Source: Pseudobdellovibrio sp.
Lineage (GTDB): Bacteria; Bdellovibrionota; Bdellovibrionia; Bdellovibrionales; Bdellovibrionaceae
DNA length: 39,436 bases
Reading direction: 5' to 3'
Assembly: GCA_020696855.1 (NCBI GenBank)
Contig: JAJFMT010000014.1
Coordinates: forward strand, 1 to 39,436
Positions 26,609 through 33,851 of the stretch are shown here, one piece after another (within the stretch, counting starts at the first letter, position 1; each line of letters begins with the position of its first letter). The notes beneath the pieces are model-generated. The model was not told the DNA's origin. It did no database searches and saw only the letters and a list, made by a program, of their open reading frames with translations. Made by a program: the position numbers and the translations under genes.

Positions 26609-27079
26609 ATGGCCGGCGGTGGTGGTGGCGGTGGCGGTAAACGCAGCGCCAATGCAGAAATCAACTTAGTCCCTTACATCGATTTACTTTCGACATTAAT
26701 TTGTTTCTTGCTGATTACAGCTGTTTGGCAGCAGGTCAGTGTCATTTCGACGAATTCGGCTCCGACTCCGCCGCCTCCTCCTGAAGATGCGTACAATCCA
26801 ACGCCTCCGGATCCTAACAAAGTAGAACTCAGCATTAAAATTCTCGCGAATGGGTTAGAAGTTACAGCGGGTAAAGAAACAAGATCATTCCCTCACGTAG
26901 GCGGGCAGATAGATAAGTCTGCCGTGAAGCCGGCAGTAACGTTATGGAAGAAAAATTATCCCGACAAAAAAGAAGTCACTATCAATTCTGACCCGAATGT
27001 ACCGTATAAATTCCTAATTGAAGCCATGGACGTTTTAATTGAACAAGATTACACGGGCCTAGCTATCAACACCAACTAG
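26609..27079 (+). CDS. ExbD/TolR-family motor protein (AglQ/AglS-like)
   Basis: 156 residues: a Gly-rich cytoplasmic N terminus (MAGGGGGGGGKRSANAEINLVPYIDLLSTL), one membrane helix carrying the conserved proton-binding Asp (VPYIDLLSTLICFLLITA), and a periplasmic domain preceded by a Pro-rich linker (PTPPPPPEDAYNPTPPD). ExbD/TolR dimers sit within the TolQ/ExbB pentamer. With the second ExbD gene downstream this gives the one TolQ plus two TolR composition known for AglRQS. Immediately follows the TolQ-type gene. Confidence 0.83.
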   Translation: MAGGGGGGGGKRSANAEINLVPYIDLLSTLICFLLITAVWQQVSVISTNSAPTPPPPPEDAYNPTPPDPNKVELSIKILANGLEVTAGKETRSFPHVGGQIDKSAVKPAVTLWKKNYPDKKEVTINSDPNVPYKFLIEAMDVLIEQDYTGLAINTN

Positions 27080-27117
27080 GTGCCGGGTCCCGTTTGAGGC
27101 CAAAAGGTGCCAGGCAA
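27079..27117. repeat. GGTGCC-type short repeat pair
   Basis: Two related elements, GGTGCCGGGTCCC at 27079-27091 and GGTGCCAGGCAA at 27106-27117, with GAGGCCAAAA between them. They fill the 39-base gap between two convergent genes. They look like decayed copies of the GGTGCCAGGCACC palindromic element seen scattered in some delta-type bacterial genomes, as I recall it. Confidence 0.45.
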
Positions 27118-27118
27118 A

Positions 27119-27358
27119 TTAATTAGATTTGTTATATTCCTGAAGAATCTCAGGTCTGAAATTGGTTCTGAACTTTACGCGGTTTTTTAACTCTTCACGC
27201 TGACGTTTCACAAAATTCATTCGGTCGTCACTTAGTAATTCACCCTTAATCTGGATATCTCCCAGATCAAGCTTCTTATTTACGACCTGGCCCGCTTGCT
27301 GCGCATTTGCAGAAAGTCCAGCTGCAAGAACTACTAAAAATCCGAACATCATTTTCAT
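27119..27358 (-). CDS. Small secreted protein, antisense within the motor cluster
   Basis: 79 residues if started at the ATG at 27358 (GAGG four bases ahead); the frame stays open to 27403, but that would place a Cys/Arg-rich tail before the signal peptide. The signal (MKMMFGFLVVLAAGLSANAQ) is clear. The mature 60 residues are hydrophilic and charged, with LDLGDIQIKGELLSDDRMNF and a basic EELKNRVKFRTNFRPEILQEY end. Family unknown. It lies between the two ExbD genes on the opposite strand, which suggests a small periplasmic accessory of the same machine; that is inference. Confidence 0.65.
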   Translation of the reverse strand: MKMMFGFLVVLAAGLSANAQQAGQVVNKKLDLGDIQIKGELLSDDRMNFVKRQREELKNRVKFRTNFRPEILQEYNKSN

Positions 27359-27501
27359 ACATCCTCTATCGGCAGAACAGAGGCAAAAATAAACGCGTCT
27401 CATTCTGAAGCGATTGATTCGGCTTGTATTTCTTCTTAGCCCTTTGACTTGTTTTTCGTGCCCTCATTGAGAGGGCGGGGAATTAAATTTAATATGAAAA
27501 C

Positions 27502-28068
27502 ATGGGCGGCGGATCTAAAAGAGGAAAGAATGTTATATCGAAACCGGGTTACCGTATGGAACCTAAATACGATTTGCACTTTCTTCGTAAAAAGCGTGGC
27601 TATAAAGCGAAGGGCTCGGCCGTTCCTGAGCTTCCGCTAGTCAGCTTGATCGACATGTTCACGATCTTAGTTATCTTTCTTTTAATGAATTTCTCTGCAG
27701 ATGGGCAAAGCTTCTTTGTTCCAAAAGGTGTAACGCTGCCATTAGCTGTAAACGGAAAACCCTTGCAAACAGCTCCACTGATTTCGTTGACTGACAAATC
27801 TATCATTTTAGAGACAGAAAAAGTTCCCGGCTCTTCAGGCATTAACATCAATGCCGATATCACCGGTGACTTGCAATCAATTGTGAGCGCCTTGATTGAC
27901 CTCAAGCAGGAAGTCAGTGCAAAGCTTAAAGATGGCGAGCCTTTCAAAGGGCAAATCAATATTCAAGCTGACGAAAATTTAAGTTTAGATCTCGTTAAGA
28001 AGGTCATGAAAATCTGCGTGCAAAACGGCTGGGGCTCGATCAACTTTGCAGTCCGAAACGGTAAGTAG
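27502..28068 (+). CDS. Second ExbD/TolR-family motor protein
   Basis: 188 residues with a longer basic cytoplasmic N terminus (GGGSKRGKNVISKPGYRMEP), a single membrane helix with the conserved Asp (PLVSLIDMFTILVIFLLMNF), and a periplasmic domain of ExbD type ending in QNGWGSINFAVRNGK. It is the second TolR-like partner of the AglR-like protein. It is set apart from the first by the antisense small gene, so it may have its own promoter; I see no clear one. It ends 13 bases before a convergent gene. Confidence 0.8.
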   Translation: MGGGSKRGKNVISKPGYRMEPKYDLHFLRKKRGYKAKGSAVPELPLVSLIDMFTILVIFLLMNFSADGQSFFVPKGVTLPLAVNGKPLQTAPLISLTDKSIILETEKVPGSSGININADITGDLQSIVSALIDLKQEVSAKLKDGEPFKGQINIQADENLSLDLVKKVMKICVQNGWGSINFAVRNGK

Positions 28069-28081
28069 TCTTTAAATAAAA

Positions 28082-28615
28082 TTACAATTTGCGAAACTGG
28101 CGGTAGCCAAGCGAAATCAAAGCGCGAAGTGCTTCTGAATCCGTACTTAAATTCAACGCGTGTTTTACATCTTGAATGGCCTGCATCGATTGGTCATCAA
28201 GTGTGAATGTAGAAGTGGATGCAGATGACGGAGCCGAAGGTGCCGCAAAAGACGGTGCTGAAGGCGCAAAAGTCTGTGGCATCGAATTGCGAACACGCTG
28301 CTGTTGTGCCGGCTGCTGTACGGTCATAGAAGGCTGAGAAAACTGCGTGTGTTGCGCTTGCATTGCTTGCGCCTGAGGTGACTGAAGATCCCCCATCATG
28401 GAAGCGAGGCTCTTTAATTCCTGTTTGAAATTCTGAATGCTGGGAGTTTCAAGTGCAGCATCACCGCTTCGTTGCGCCTTCAAATAAAGGCTCACTAAAA
28501 TTTCCTGTGATGTTGCCATTTCTTTCACAGAAGCATTTTGAGTCAAAAGCCATGAGTAGGCTTTCTGCAAAGTTTCTTTCGTGTAAGCTTGTGGCGGAAG
28601 CGGATTAACTGTCAT
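28082..28615 (-). CDS. Gln/Ser/Pro-rich protein with RHH-like C terminus
   Basis: 177 residues, family not recognised. Three parts: an N-terminal helical segment (ETLQKAYSWLLTQN to about 85), a Gln/Pro/Ala/Ser-rich flexible linker at about 85-135 (QAQAMQAQHTQFSQPS), and a C-terminal 40 residues (STFTLDDQSMQAIQDV, then STDSEALRALISLGYRQF) that fit a ribbon-helix-helix pattern: a short strand, a helix, then a turn and a second helix with Ser-x-Glu-Ala-Leu. RHH domains bind DNA as dimers, so a regulator is possible but unproven. Convergent with the ExbD gene. Confidence 0.55.
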   Translation of the reverse strand: MTVNPLPPQAYTKETLQKAYSWLLTQNASVKEMATSQEILVSLYLKAQRSGDAALETPSIQNFKQELKSLASMMGDLQSPQAQAMQAQHTQFSQPSMTVQQPAQQQRVRNSMPQTFAPSAPSFAAPSAPSSASTSTFTLDDQSMQAIQDVKHALNLSTDSEALRALISLGYRQFRKL

Positions 28616-28705
28616 TGGACGGCTACGCTAACGATTAGCAAATTTGCAGTCAACAACATCGTTTTTTTTCTAAACATCCGGATTTTTTATTTCAAAATCC
28701 GAATG

Positions 28706-30262
28706 CTAGTTTTTTGGCTCTGCATAATCTTTCGCCACGATTCCGTACTTCTCAATTTTTCTCAATAGAGTCTTTTTCGGAATGTTTGCGTGGATCGCCG
28801 TCTGGTTGATACGGCCTTTGAAAGTCTTTAAAGCCTTGATAATAAACTGTTTTTCGAACTCTTCTTTTTGAGCATTGAAATCCAGTAATCCGTTCGGTGA
28901 GATGTCCATGCTGATATCTTCGTCAGCTGAATCTTCAAGTCCATCGTCAGAAAGATCTGAGTCAACATCAAAATCGCTTTCTGAATCAATTTCCGCGTCG
29001 CTGAAAGCCTGAGCAGATTTTTTTATAGTTTCAGATTGACTCTGAATGAGCTCGATCGATTCCATCAGATTTACACCGACGGCTTCAAGAACCGCTTCTG
29101 GCAAGCTTCCTAACGAAAGCTTGTTCGTCGATTCCAATACGAACGAGTGTTCGATTACGTTTTCTAATTCACGGATGTTTCCTGGCCAGTTGTATTTTTT
29201 AAGAACTGACATCGCTTCGTTACTGCAACCGGTGATTCGCTTGTTGTGAACCTGGTTGAACTTGCGAATAAAGATATTAATTAAGACTTCTAAGTCATCT
29301 TTGCGGTCAGCAAGCTGTGGTAAGAAGATAGGAACTACATTTAAACGATAAAACAAGTCTTCACGGAATCTGCCGTCTTTCATCATCTCTTCAAGCGGGC
29401 GGTTAGTTGCCGCGATAATGCGAACGTTTGAAGGAATCTCGCGGTTAGAGCCTACCGGAGTAAATAATTTTTCCTGAAGAACGCGAAGAATCTTAACCTG
29501 CATCAGCTGTGGCATGTCTCCGACTTCGTCTAAGAAGAGAGTTCCGCCTTCAGCGTACTGAAACTTACCGATCTTTCTTTCGCCGGCACCTGTGAATGAT
29601 CCTTTTTCGTGACCGAATAACTCAGACTCAAATAAATTTTCAGGAATGGCAGAGCAGTTGATCGCCACAAACTTTTCGTCTTTGCGGGCCGAGTTGAAGT
29701 GGACGGCTTTTGCAACTAATTCTTTACCGGTACCGGAAGCTCCACGGATCAATACAGGCGTATCAACCTTTGCAAGCTTGTGAATCACGTTGAATACTTT
29801 CTGCATTTGTGAAGTGTTCCCGATAATTTTTCGGCCTTCATCAACAAATACAGGAGAAGAAACAGCTAATGTAGAAATCAAAGAGTGAGCGTTAATCGCT
29901 TTATCGATTAAGTTAATGAGCTCGTCACTTGAAATAGGTTTTGATAAGAAGTTATAAGCACCGTCTTTAACAGCCTGAACCGCGACTTCAACCGTTGCGT
30001 GTGCTGTTAATACTAAACAGATGATTCCCGGATCGATCTCTTTAATTTCTTTAAGAGTTTGTAATCCGTTTTTGCGTGGCATATCCACATCTAAGATAAC
30101 GATATCGTAGGCGCGGGTGTTGGCCGGTGCGGCTTTGATTTTTTCTAAAGCGTTAACGCCGTCGAAAGCTTCTTCAATATTAAATTTTTTAGCGCTCTCA
30201 AGTGCAGATCGTACTGATAATCTTAAGGCCTGATCATCGTCGACAACTAAAACTTTTAACAT
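28706..30262 (-). CDS. NtrC-family sigma-54-dependent response regulator
   Basis: About 518 residues from the ATG at 30262, which has GGAGG five bases ahead; an upstream TTG at 30274 lies inside that ribosome site. Receiver domain 1-120 with phospho-acceptor Asp58 (VILDVDMPRKNG). AAA+ domain: Walker A RGASGTGKELVAKAVH, GAFTGA-type loop ESELFGHEKGSFTGA (Ser for Ala), Walker B GGTLFLDEVGDMP. An acidic linker (DSESDFDVDSDLSDDGLEDS) precedes a Fis-type DNA-binding helix pair (INQTAIHANIPKKTLLRKIEKYG). It activates sigma-54 promoters when phosphorylated. It is 180 bases downstream of the CHASE2 kinase on the same strand and is the best candidate partner. Confidence 0.93.
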   Translation of the reverse strand: MLKVLVVDDDQALRLSVRSALESAKKFNIEEAFDGVNALEKIKAAPANTRAYDIVILDVDMPRKNGLQTLKEIKEIDPGIICLVLTAHATVEVAVQAVKDGAYNFLSKPISSDELINLIDKAINAHSLISTLAVSSPVFVDEGRKIIGNTSQMQKVFNVIHKLAKVDTPVLIRGASGTGKELVAKAVHFNSARKDEKFVAINCSAIPENLFESELFGHEKGSFTGAGERKIGKFQYAEGGTLFLDEVGDMPQLMQVKILRVLQEKLFTPVGSNREIPSNVRIIAATNRPLEEMMKDGRFREDLFYRLNVVPIFLPQLADRKDDLEVLINIFIRKFNQVHNKRITGCSNEAMSVLKKYNWPGNIRELENVIEHSFVLESTNKLSLGSLPEAVLEAVGVNLMESIELIQSQSETIKKSAQAFSDAEIDSESDFDVDSDLSDDGLEDSADEDISMDISPNGLLDFNAQKEEFEKQFIIKALKTFKGRINQTAIHANIPKKTLLRKIEKYGIVAKDYAEPKN

Positions 30263-30276
30263 CTCATCCTCCAAAA

Positions 30277-30306
30277 ACTATACGTGCAAATTTTCTCAAG
30301 TGTCAT
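30277..30306 (-). promoter_or_regulatory. Putative sigma-70 promoter of the response regulator
   Basis: On the minus strand ATGACA (five of six to TTGACA) and TATAGT (five of six to TATAAT) are separated by 18 bases. The -10 lies just before the GGAGG ribosome site, so the leader would be very short. It indicates that the regulator can be transcribed independently of the upstream kinase. Confidence 0.55.
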
Positions 30307-30454
30307 TTGTACACCGGGAAATATATATGAACGTGAAATAAATTTCGCCTGTTATTATTCTGACGAAGTGGCAATTTTTGCCTGTCGAAGTTTTTGACGA
30401 TGCATTTCTGAGAAGTGATTTATTGAATTTGAAAGGAGATTTCCGGTTTTGCGC

Positions 30455-32341
30455 TTACGCCGGCAGGGTTACTTTGAAAACAGAGCCTTTGCCTGGCTCA
30501 CTGGTCACAGAGATTTCACCGTTATGAAGCTTTGTAAAGTACTGGGCCAGGTATAAGCCAAGGCCTGTTCCTTTAATCGTAGAAGTTTTAACGTTCTGGC
30601 TGCGGTAGAACTTCATGAAGATATTCGGAAGGTCTTCTGCAGGGATTCCCATGCCTTGATCTTCGACTTCTATAATGACGTTAGAGCCTTCCTCGCGGGA
30701 CTTAACGGTCACGGTTGACTCTTCAGAACTGTACTTAATGGCGTTTTCAACGAGGTTTGAAAGAACCTGCTTCATAAGATCGACATCGACTTGCACGGGA
30801 AACATCGGCTCGAACTCGGTTTTAATTTTGATCTTTTTAACTTTCGCCAGAAACTCGTGCTTTTTAATGACGTCTTGTAGGAGCACGTTGATGTCTTTGG
30901 ATTGCTTGTGGAGCTCGACCCCTTGGCTTTCAATGCGGCCGTATTGAAGGATGGAGTTGATGAATTTAAGAAGGTCGTCAGAGCTTCCTTTAATAGTATC
31001 GACGGCCTCACGCTGGGTGGAGCTGAGCGGAACTTGGTCTTTAAGAATAACTTCAGTCATGCCCTGTATACGCGCGATAGGCGTCTTTAAATCGTGGGAC
31101 ATCATGGAGATGAAGTTGGTCTTAAGCTCTTCAACTTGCTGTAAAAGTTTATTCTTTTGGATGTACTCCCAACTTCGACGGTTCTCAATGATGAGGCGGT
31201 AGGGGATGAAAAAGTAATAGCAGAGGAAGATGGTGAGAAGGGGGTGGGCTAAGTCGATCCATAAATTAAAGAAAACTAACAGGGAGGTAGAAATAAGAAC
31301 TAATGCTGAAAACATGGCGGCCATAATGATTAAGCCTCTAGAGGGCTTAAGCGCGAGAACAACATAAACTGTAAGTATTGATGTAAGCAAAGTTACTAGA
31401 ATATTTATTCCATTTGGAGTTTTTACGGGCGAATTATTATCTATCAACGTTTGAAAAATATTTGCCTGTAATTCGGTACTGGTCATTCCTGTAACTTCTC
31501 GTGAATAAGGCGTCATCGCATAATCTTTAGAAGATTTGCCGGTATCTGAGCCCACCAAAACGATTTGATTTTCAAATACGTTAGGATTAATAGTTCCATC
31601 AAGAACATCTTCGAATTTGAATATTTCGAAAAATCCCTTGGGATGAAAATCAATATACGCTTGCTTTGAGTCTAGAACGTCAAAAAGGCCTCTAATGTTT
31701 GCTTGATTCGCAATAGACTCATTATAGTATGACGCTATTATTGGTTGGAGCATTGCTTGACCTTGATAACTAACCATTAGTCGTCGTGACACTCCATCTT
31801 TTGCATAGAGGCTAATATCTGAAGTTCGAGGGCAAGATCGCAGTTCAAGAGTGTCTAAGGGAGCATTTAGCTTAAGCTTGTTTTCGGTTCCTCTTAAATT
31901 CAATTCATTTGTACCTATAAAAAAATTCGGAATCTTTTTTGCCTCATTAACAAACTCAAGCTTTTCCTCTTCGTTACCTTGGAAATCAATTAGATTTCCT
32001 GCTTCTGACCTAAAATCATAAACTACGTACTGAGGATTTAATGCTTTCAACATTTTTAGGAAGCGTGCATGGTCGCTAAAAGTTGGCTCTGCCTTCAACT
32101 TCTCAATTGTTGTGGTATCAATTATTATAATTTTGATGTGCTTAGAAAGCTTTTCGCGGAAGGGAGTCTTTGACTTAATTAGCAATCTCAAGTCGTAGGT
32201 ATAACTCTCAAGGTACTCTAGTTTTAAATATGAAATAGAAGCGCCAGCAAGTATTGCAAATGCCAGTTTAAGGAATAACGATAGATTTAATTGTTTTTTG
32301 AAATTTGAAATCAGGTTCGAGAAATAAGACTTAGTAAACAA
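30455..32341 (-). CDS. CHASE2-domain sensor histidine kinase (second in locus)
   Basis: 628 residues. TM1 at about 21-39; an extracytoplasmic CHASE2 sensor at about 45-305 (IKIIIIDTTTIEKLK, then VLVGSDTGKSSKDYAMTPYS); three membrane helices at about 311-385; a short coiled linker; HisKA with His416 (MMSHDLKTP); and HATPase with N box SNLVENAIKYS, G1 EDQGMGIP and G2 GTGLGLYLAQ. A complete kinase. The start is a TTG 14 bases after the small peptide gene and has no own ribosome site, so it is probably translationally coupled. The base composition changes inside the gene: the sensor half is A+T-rich, the kinase half is like the rest of the genome. The ligand is unknown; a peptide signal is inferred from context. 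Confidence 0.92.
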   Translation of the reverse strand: MFTKSYFSNLISNFKKQLNLSLFLKLAFAILAGASISYLKLEYLESYTYDLRLLIKSKTPFREKLSKHIKIIIIDTTTIEKLKAEPTFSDHARFLKMLKALNPQYVVYDFRSEAGNLIDFQGNEEEKLEFVNEAKKIPNFFIGTNELNLRGTENKLKLNAPLDTLELRSCPRTSDISLYAKDGVSRRLMVSYQGQAMLQPIIASYYNESIANQANIRGLFDVLDSKQAYIDFHPKGFFEIFKFEDVLDGTINPNVFENQIVLVGSDTGKSSKDYAMTPYSREVTGMTSTELQANIFQTLIDNNSPVKTPNGINILVTLLTSILTVYVVLALKPSRGLIIMAAMFSALVLISTSLLVFFNLWIDLAHPLLTIFLCYYFFIPYRLIIENRRSWEYIQKNKLLQQVEELKTNFISMMSHDLKTPIARIQGMTEVILKDQVPLSSTQREAVDTIKGSSDDLLKFINSILQYGRIESQGVELHKQSKDINVLLQDVIKKHEFLAKVKKIKIKTEFEPMFPVQVDVDLMKQVLSNLVENAIKYSSEESTVTVKSREEGSNVIIEVEDQGMGIPAEDLPNIFMKFYRSQNVKTSTIKGTGLGLYLAQYFTKLHNGEISVTSEPGKGSVFKVTLPA

Positions 32342-32355
32342 AGGCCCAACAAAGA

Positions 32356-32451
32356 TTACTTGTTGTTTTCATTTGGGATACAAACTGTTCCCAATAAAGT
32401 CCCAGAATTAGTTCCTGAAGGCTTAACTTTTTTAATATGAGTAGTTTTCAT
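32356..32451 (-). CDS. Putative radical-SAM-modified precursor peptide (31 residues)
   Basis: A 31-codon frame between the maturase and kinase genes. It starts 23 bases after the maturase stop and ends 14 bases before the kinase start. ATG is preceded by AAGGGA at a good spacing (about 6 bases), stronger than the sites of its neighbours. The product has a basic N-terminal half (HIKKVK at 5-10), a Ser/Gly/Thr/Asn-rich middle (PSGTNSGT at 11-18), a single Cys24 in GTVC and a short polar tail (IPNENNK). Leader-like basic residues followed by a Thr/Gly/Cys core fit a RiPP precursor, and one Cys could form one thioether. No signal peptide. It is too short for automatic gene callers. Function is inferred from position and form. 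Confidence 0.7.
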   Translation of the reverse strand: MKTTHIKKVKPSGTNSGTLLGTVCIPNENNK

Positions 32452-32474
32452 AAAAGTTCCCTTATTCTCCTGCT

Positions 32475-33809
32475 TTAATCTACGGCAGGTCTTGCTAGTT
32501 TATAATACAAAATGGATGTTAAAATCAAGCTTCTTGTTCGTTCGCAAAATAAAAGGTCCTTTTTATGCTTTTCACCCGTATGTTCTTTGTGAATATACAT
32601 GCAGCCGCCGCCGCAAAGGTGCCTAGCCCAACATGATTGGCAGTTATTCAATTCAATCAATGATTTCGAGTATTTAGATAGTTTTTCATTGTCGAGAGTC
32701 TGCTCTACTCCCACAACCTCACTACTTTTACCAACTTCCCACGGGCAAGTGTAAAGGCGGTTCTTAGAGTCGACCATCAAGTAACTTTTTCCAGCCCCAC
32801 AATGGTTTTCTATTAGTTGTTGGGAATCTAATAGTTTGAAGTAGTGATCGAAAGCTCGAAGCTTTCTAACTTCTCGCTCTCCTCCTAATTCCCAGGCCAA
32901 GGCAGCTAATTCTCTCATCTTAGAAATATATTCTTCATTTAAAGATTTAGATTTTTCCGAGTAAGGAAAGTTAAACTCAATCCAATCCGGATTCAAAGTT
33001 CTAAAAAAACGATAATTTGTAAGAATATCGCGATTTTGATCTGAAAATACTGCAGCAATCCCGAATGAAATAATACTGCCACGATCCGAATTAAAGTTAT
33101 TTAGGCCATTGAGTGTCGCCTCTGTCGAGCTAGATTTATTTTTAGAAGGTCTGACGACATCATTTATCTCTTTAACGCCGTCCAAGCTAATTGTGATGTG
33201 GATTTGCATTTGTTTCAAAAGTTTAGCGACTTCAGGAGTTATCAAGGTTCCATTTGTTACGATCGAAATTGAGAAGCGAACATTCTTCTTTTTGCAAAGC
33301 TCGACTGCATAATCATAAATCGCTTTGACGGCAAAAGGATGCAATAGTGGTTCGCCACCCACGAATGTAATAGAAAATTTTGCGTTATGCGGAAGTCTAT
33401 CTATAAAAAACTTAATTTGTGGAAGCGTTTTCTCGATTGATATTTGTGTTAATGGCTCGCCATAGGTGCCGTCACCGCCAGCTGCACAATATGCACACTT
33501 GAGATTGCAGATTTGATTTACGTTAATGGTAATGCTTCGAATTCCAAAATCGATCTTTCCAGGTTTCGCATCTTGGTTTACCGAACTATTCCAATCGTGC
33601 ATTGCTTCAGACACTTCCAGAGACGTTGAGGGGTAAGAATCTGGAATCGCGCCGTTGGAAATTGAGATTGGTGCCATTGCATTGAAAGCTTCTTCAGATA
33701 TCTCAGCAACTTCCAGGTTAGTAGCATGAAATGCTACAATATGACTTTTTTGAGCCACACTGGTGTCATGTTTGACGGCCACAATGTCCTTAAACCGCTT
33801 AATTTGCAT
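32475..33809 (-). CDS. Radical SAM/SPASM peptide maturase
   Basis: 444 residues. N-terminal region 1-90 of unknown fold; radical SAM core with the [4Fe-4S]-binding C101-x3-C105-x2-C108 (CNLKCAYCAAGGDGTYG) and GGEP at 151-154; C-terminal SPASM domain with seven Cys at 337, 355, 390, 393, 399, 403 and 422 (C-x2-C-x5-C-x3-C inside), enough for two auxiliary clusters. The CAAGGDGTYG context resembles maturases of SCIFF/ranthipeptide and related thioether peptides. It would use S-adenosylmethionine to install a bond in the peptide encoded just downstream. In anaerobic sulfatase-type maturases the SPASM domain is similar, but no sulfatase is present. Its own ribosome site is weak. Confidence 0.92.
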   Translation of the reverse strand: MQIKRFKDIVAVKHDTSVAQKSHIVAFHATNLEVAEISEEAFNAMAPISISNGAIPDSYPSTSLEVSEAMHDWNSSVNQDAKPGKIDFGIRSITINVNQICNLKCAYCAAGGDGTYGEPLTQISIEKTLPQIKFFIDRLPHNAKFSITFVGGEPLLHPFAVKAIYDYAVELCKKKNVRFSISIVTNGTLITPEVAKLLKQMQIHITISLDGVKEINDVVRPSKNKSSSTEATLNGLNNFNSDRGSIISFGIAAVFSDQNRDILTNYRFFRTLNPDWIEFNFPYSEKSKSLNEEYISKMRELAALAWELGGEREVRKLRAFDHYFKLLDSQQLIENHCGAGKSYLMVDSKNRLYTCPWEVGKSSEVVGVEQTLDNEKLSKYSKSLIELNNCQSCWARHLCGGGCMYIHKEHTGEKHKKDLLFCERTRSLILTSILYYKLARPAVD

Positions 33810-33851
33810 ATAAATTCTCTATAGTTAAGATAGCAAGAATATGGCCAGAAA

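Noticed and set aside
27488..27640. Overlapping 63-codon frame starting a few bases before the second ExbD gene
   Set aside because: It lacks family features and runs out of frame through the strongly recognisable ExbD coding region.
30364..30385. Sigma-54-like TGGCAATTTTTGC after the second kinase
   Set aside because: GG and GC are separated by 8 bases rather than the required 10; it is better described as a GGCAA/TTGCC inverted repeat with a three-base loop.
32305..32330. tRNA-like GGTTCGA string
   Set aside because: It lies inside the kinase coding sequence and no cloverleaf or acceptor stem can be formed around it.
32356..33809. PQQ or mycofactocin biosynthesis
   Set aside because: The peptide lacks the Glu-x3-Tyr of PqqA and the C-terminal IDGMCGVY-type ending of MftA, and no other pqq or mft genes are present.
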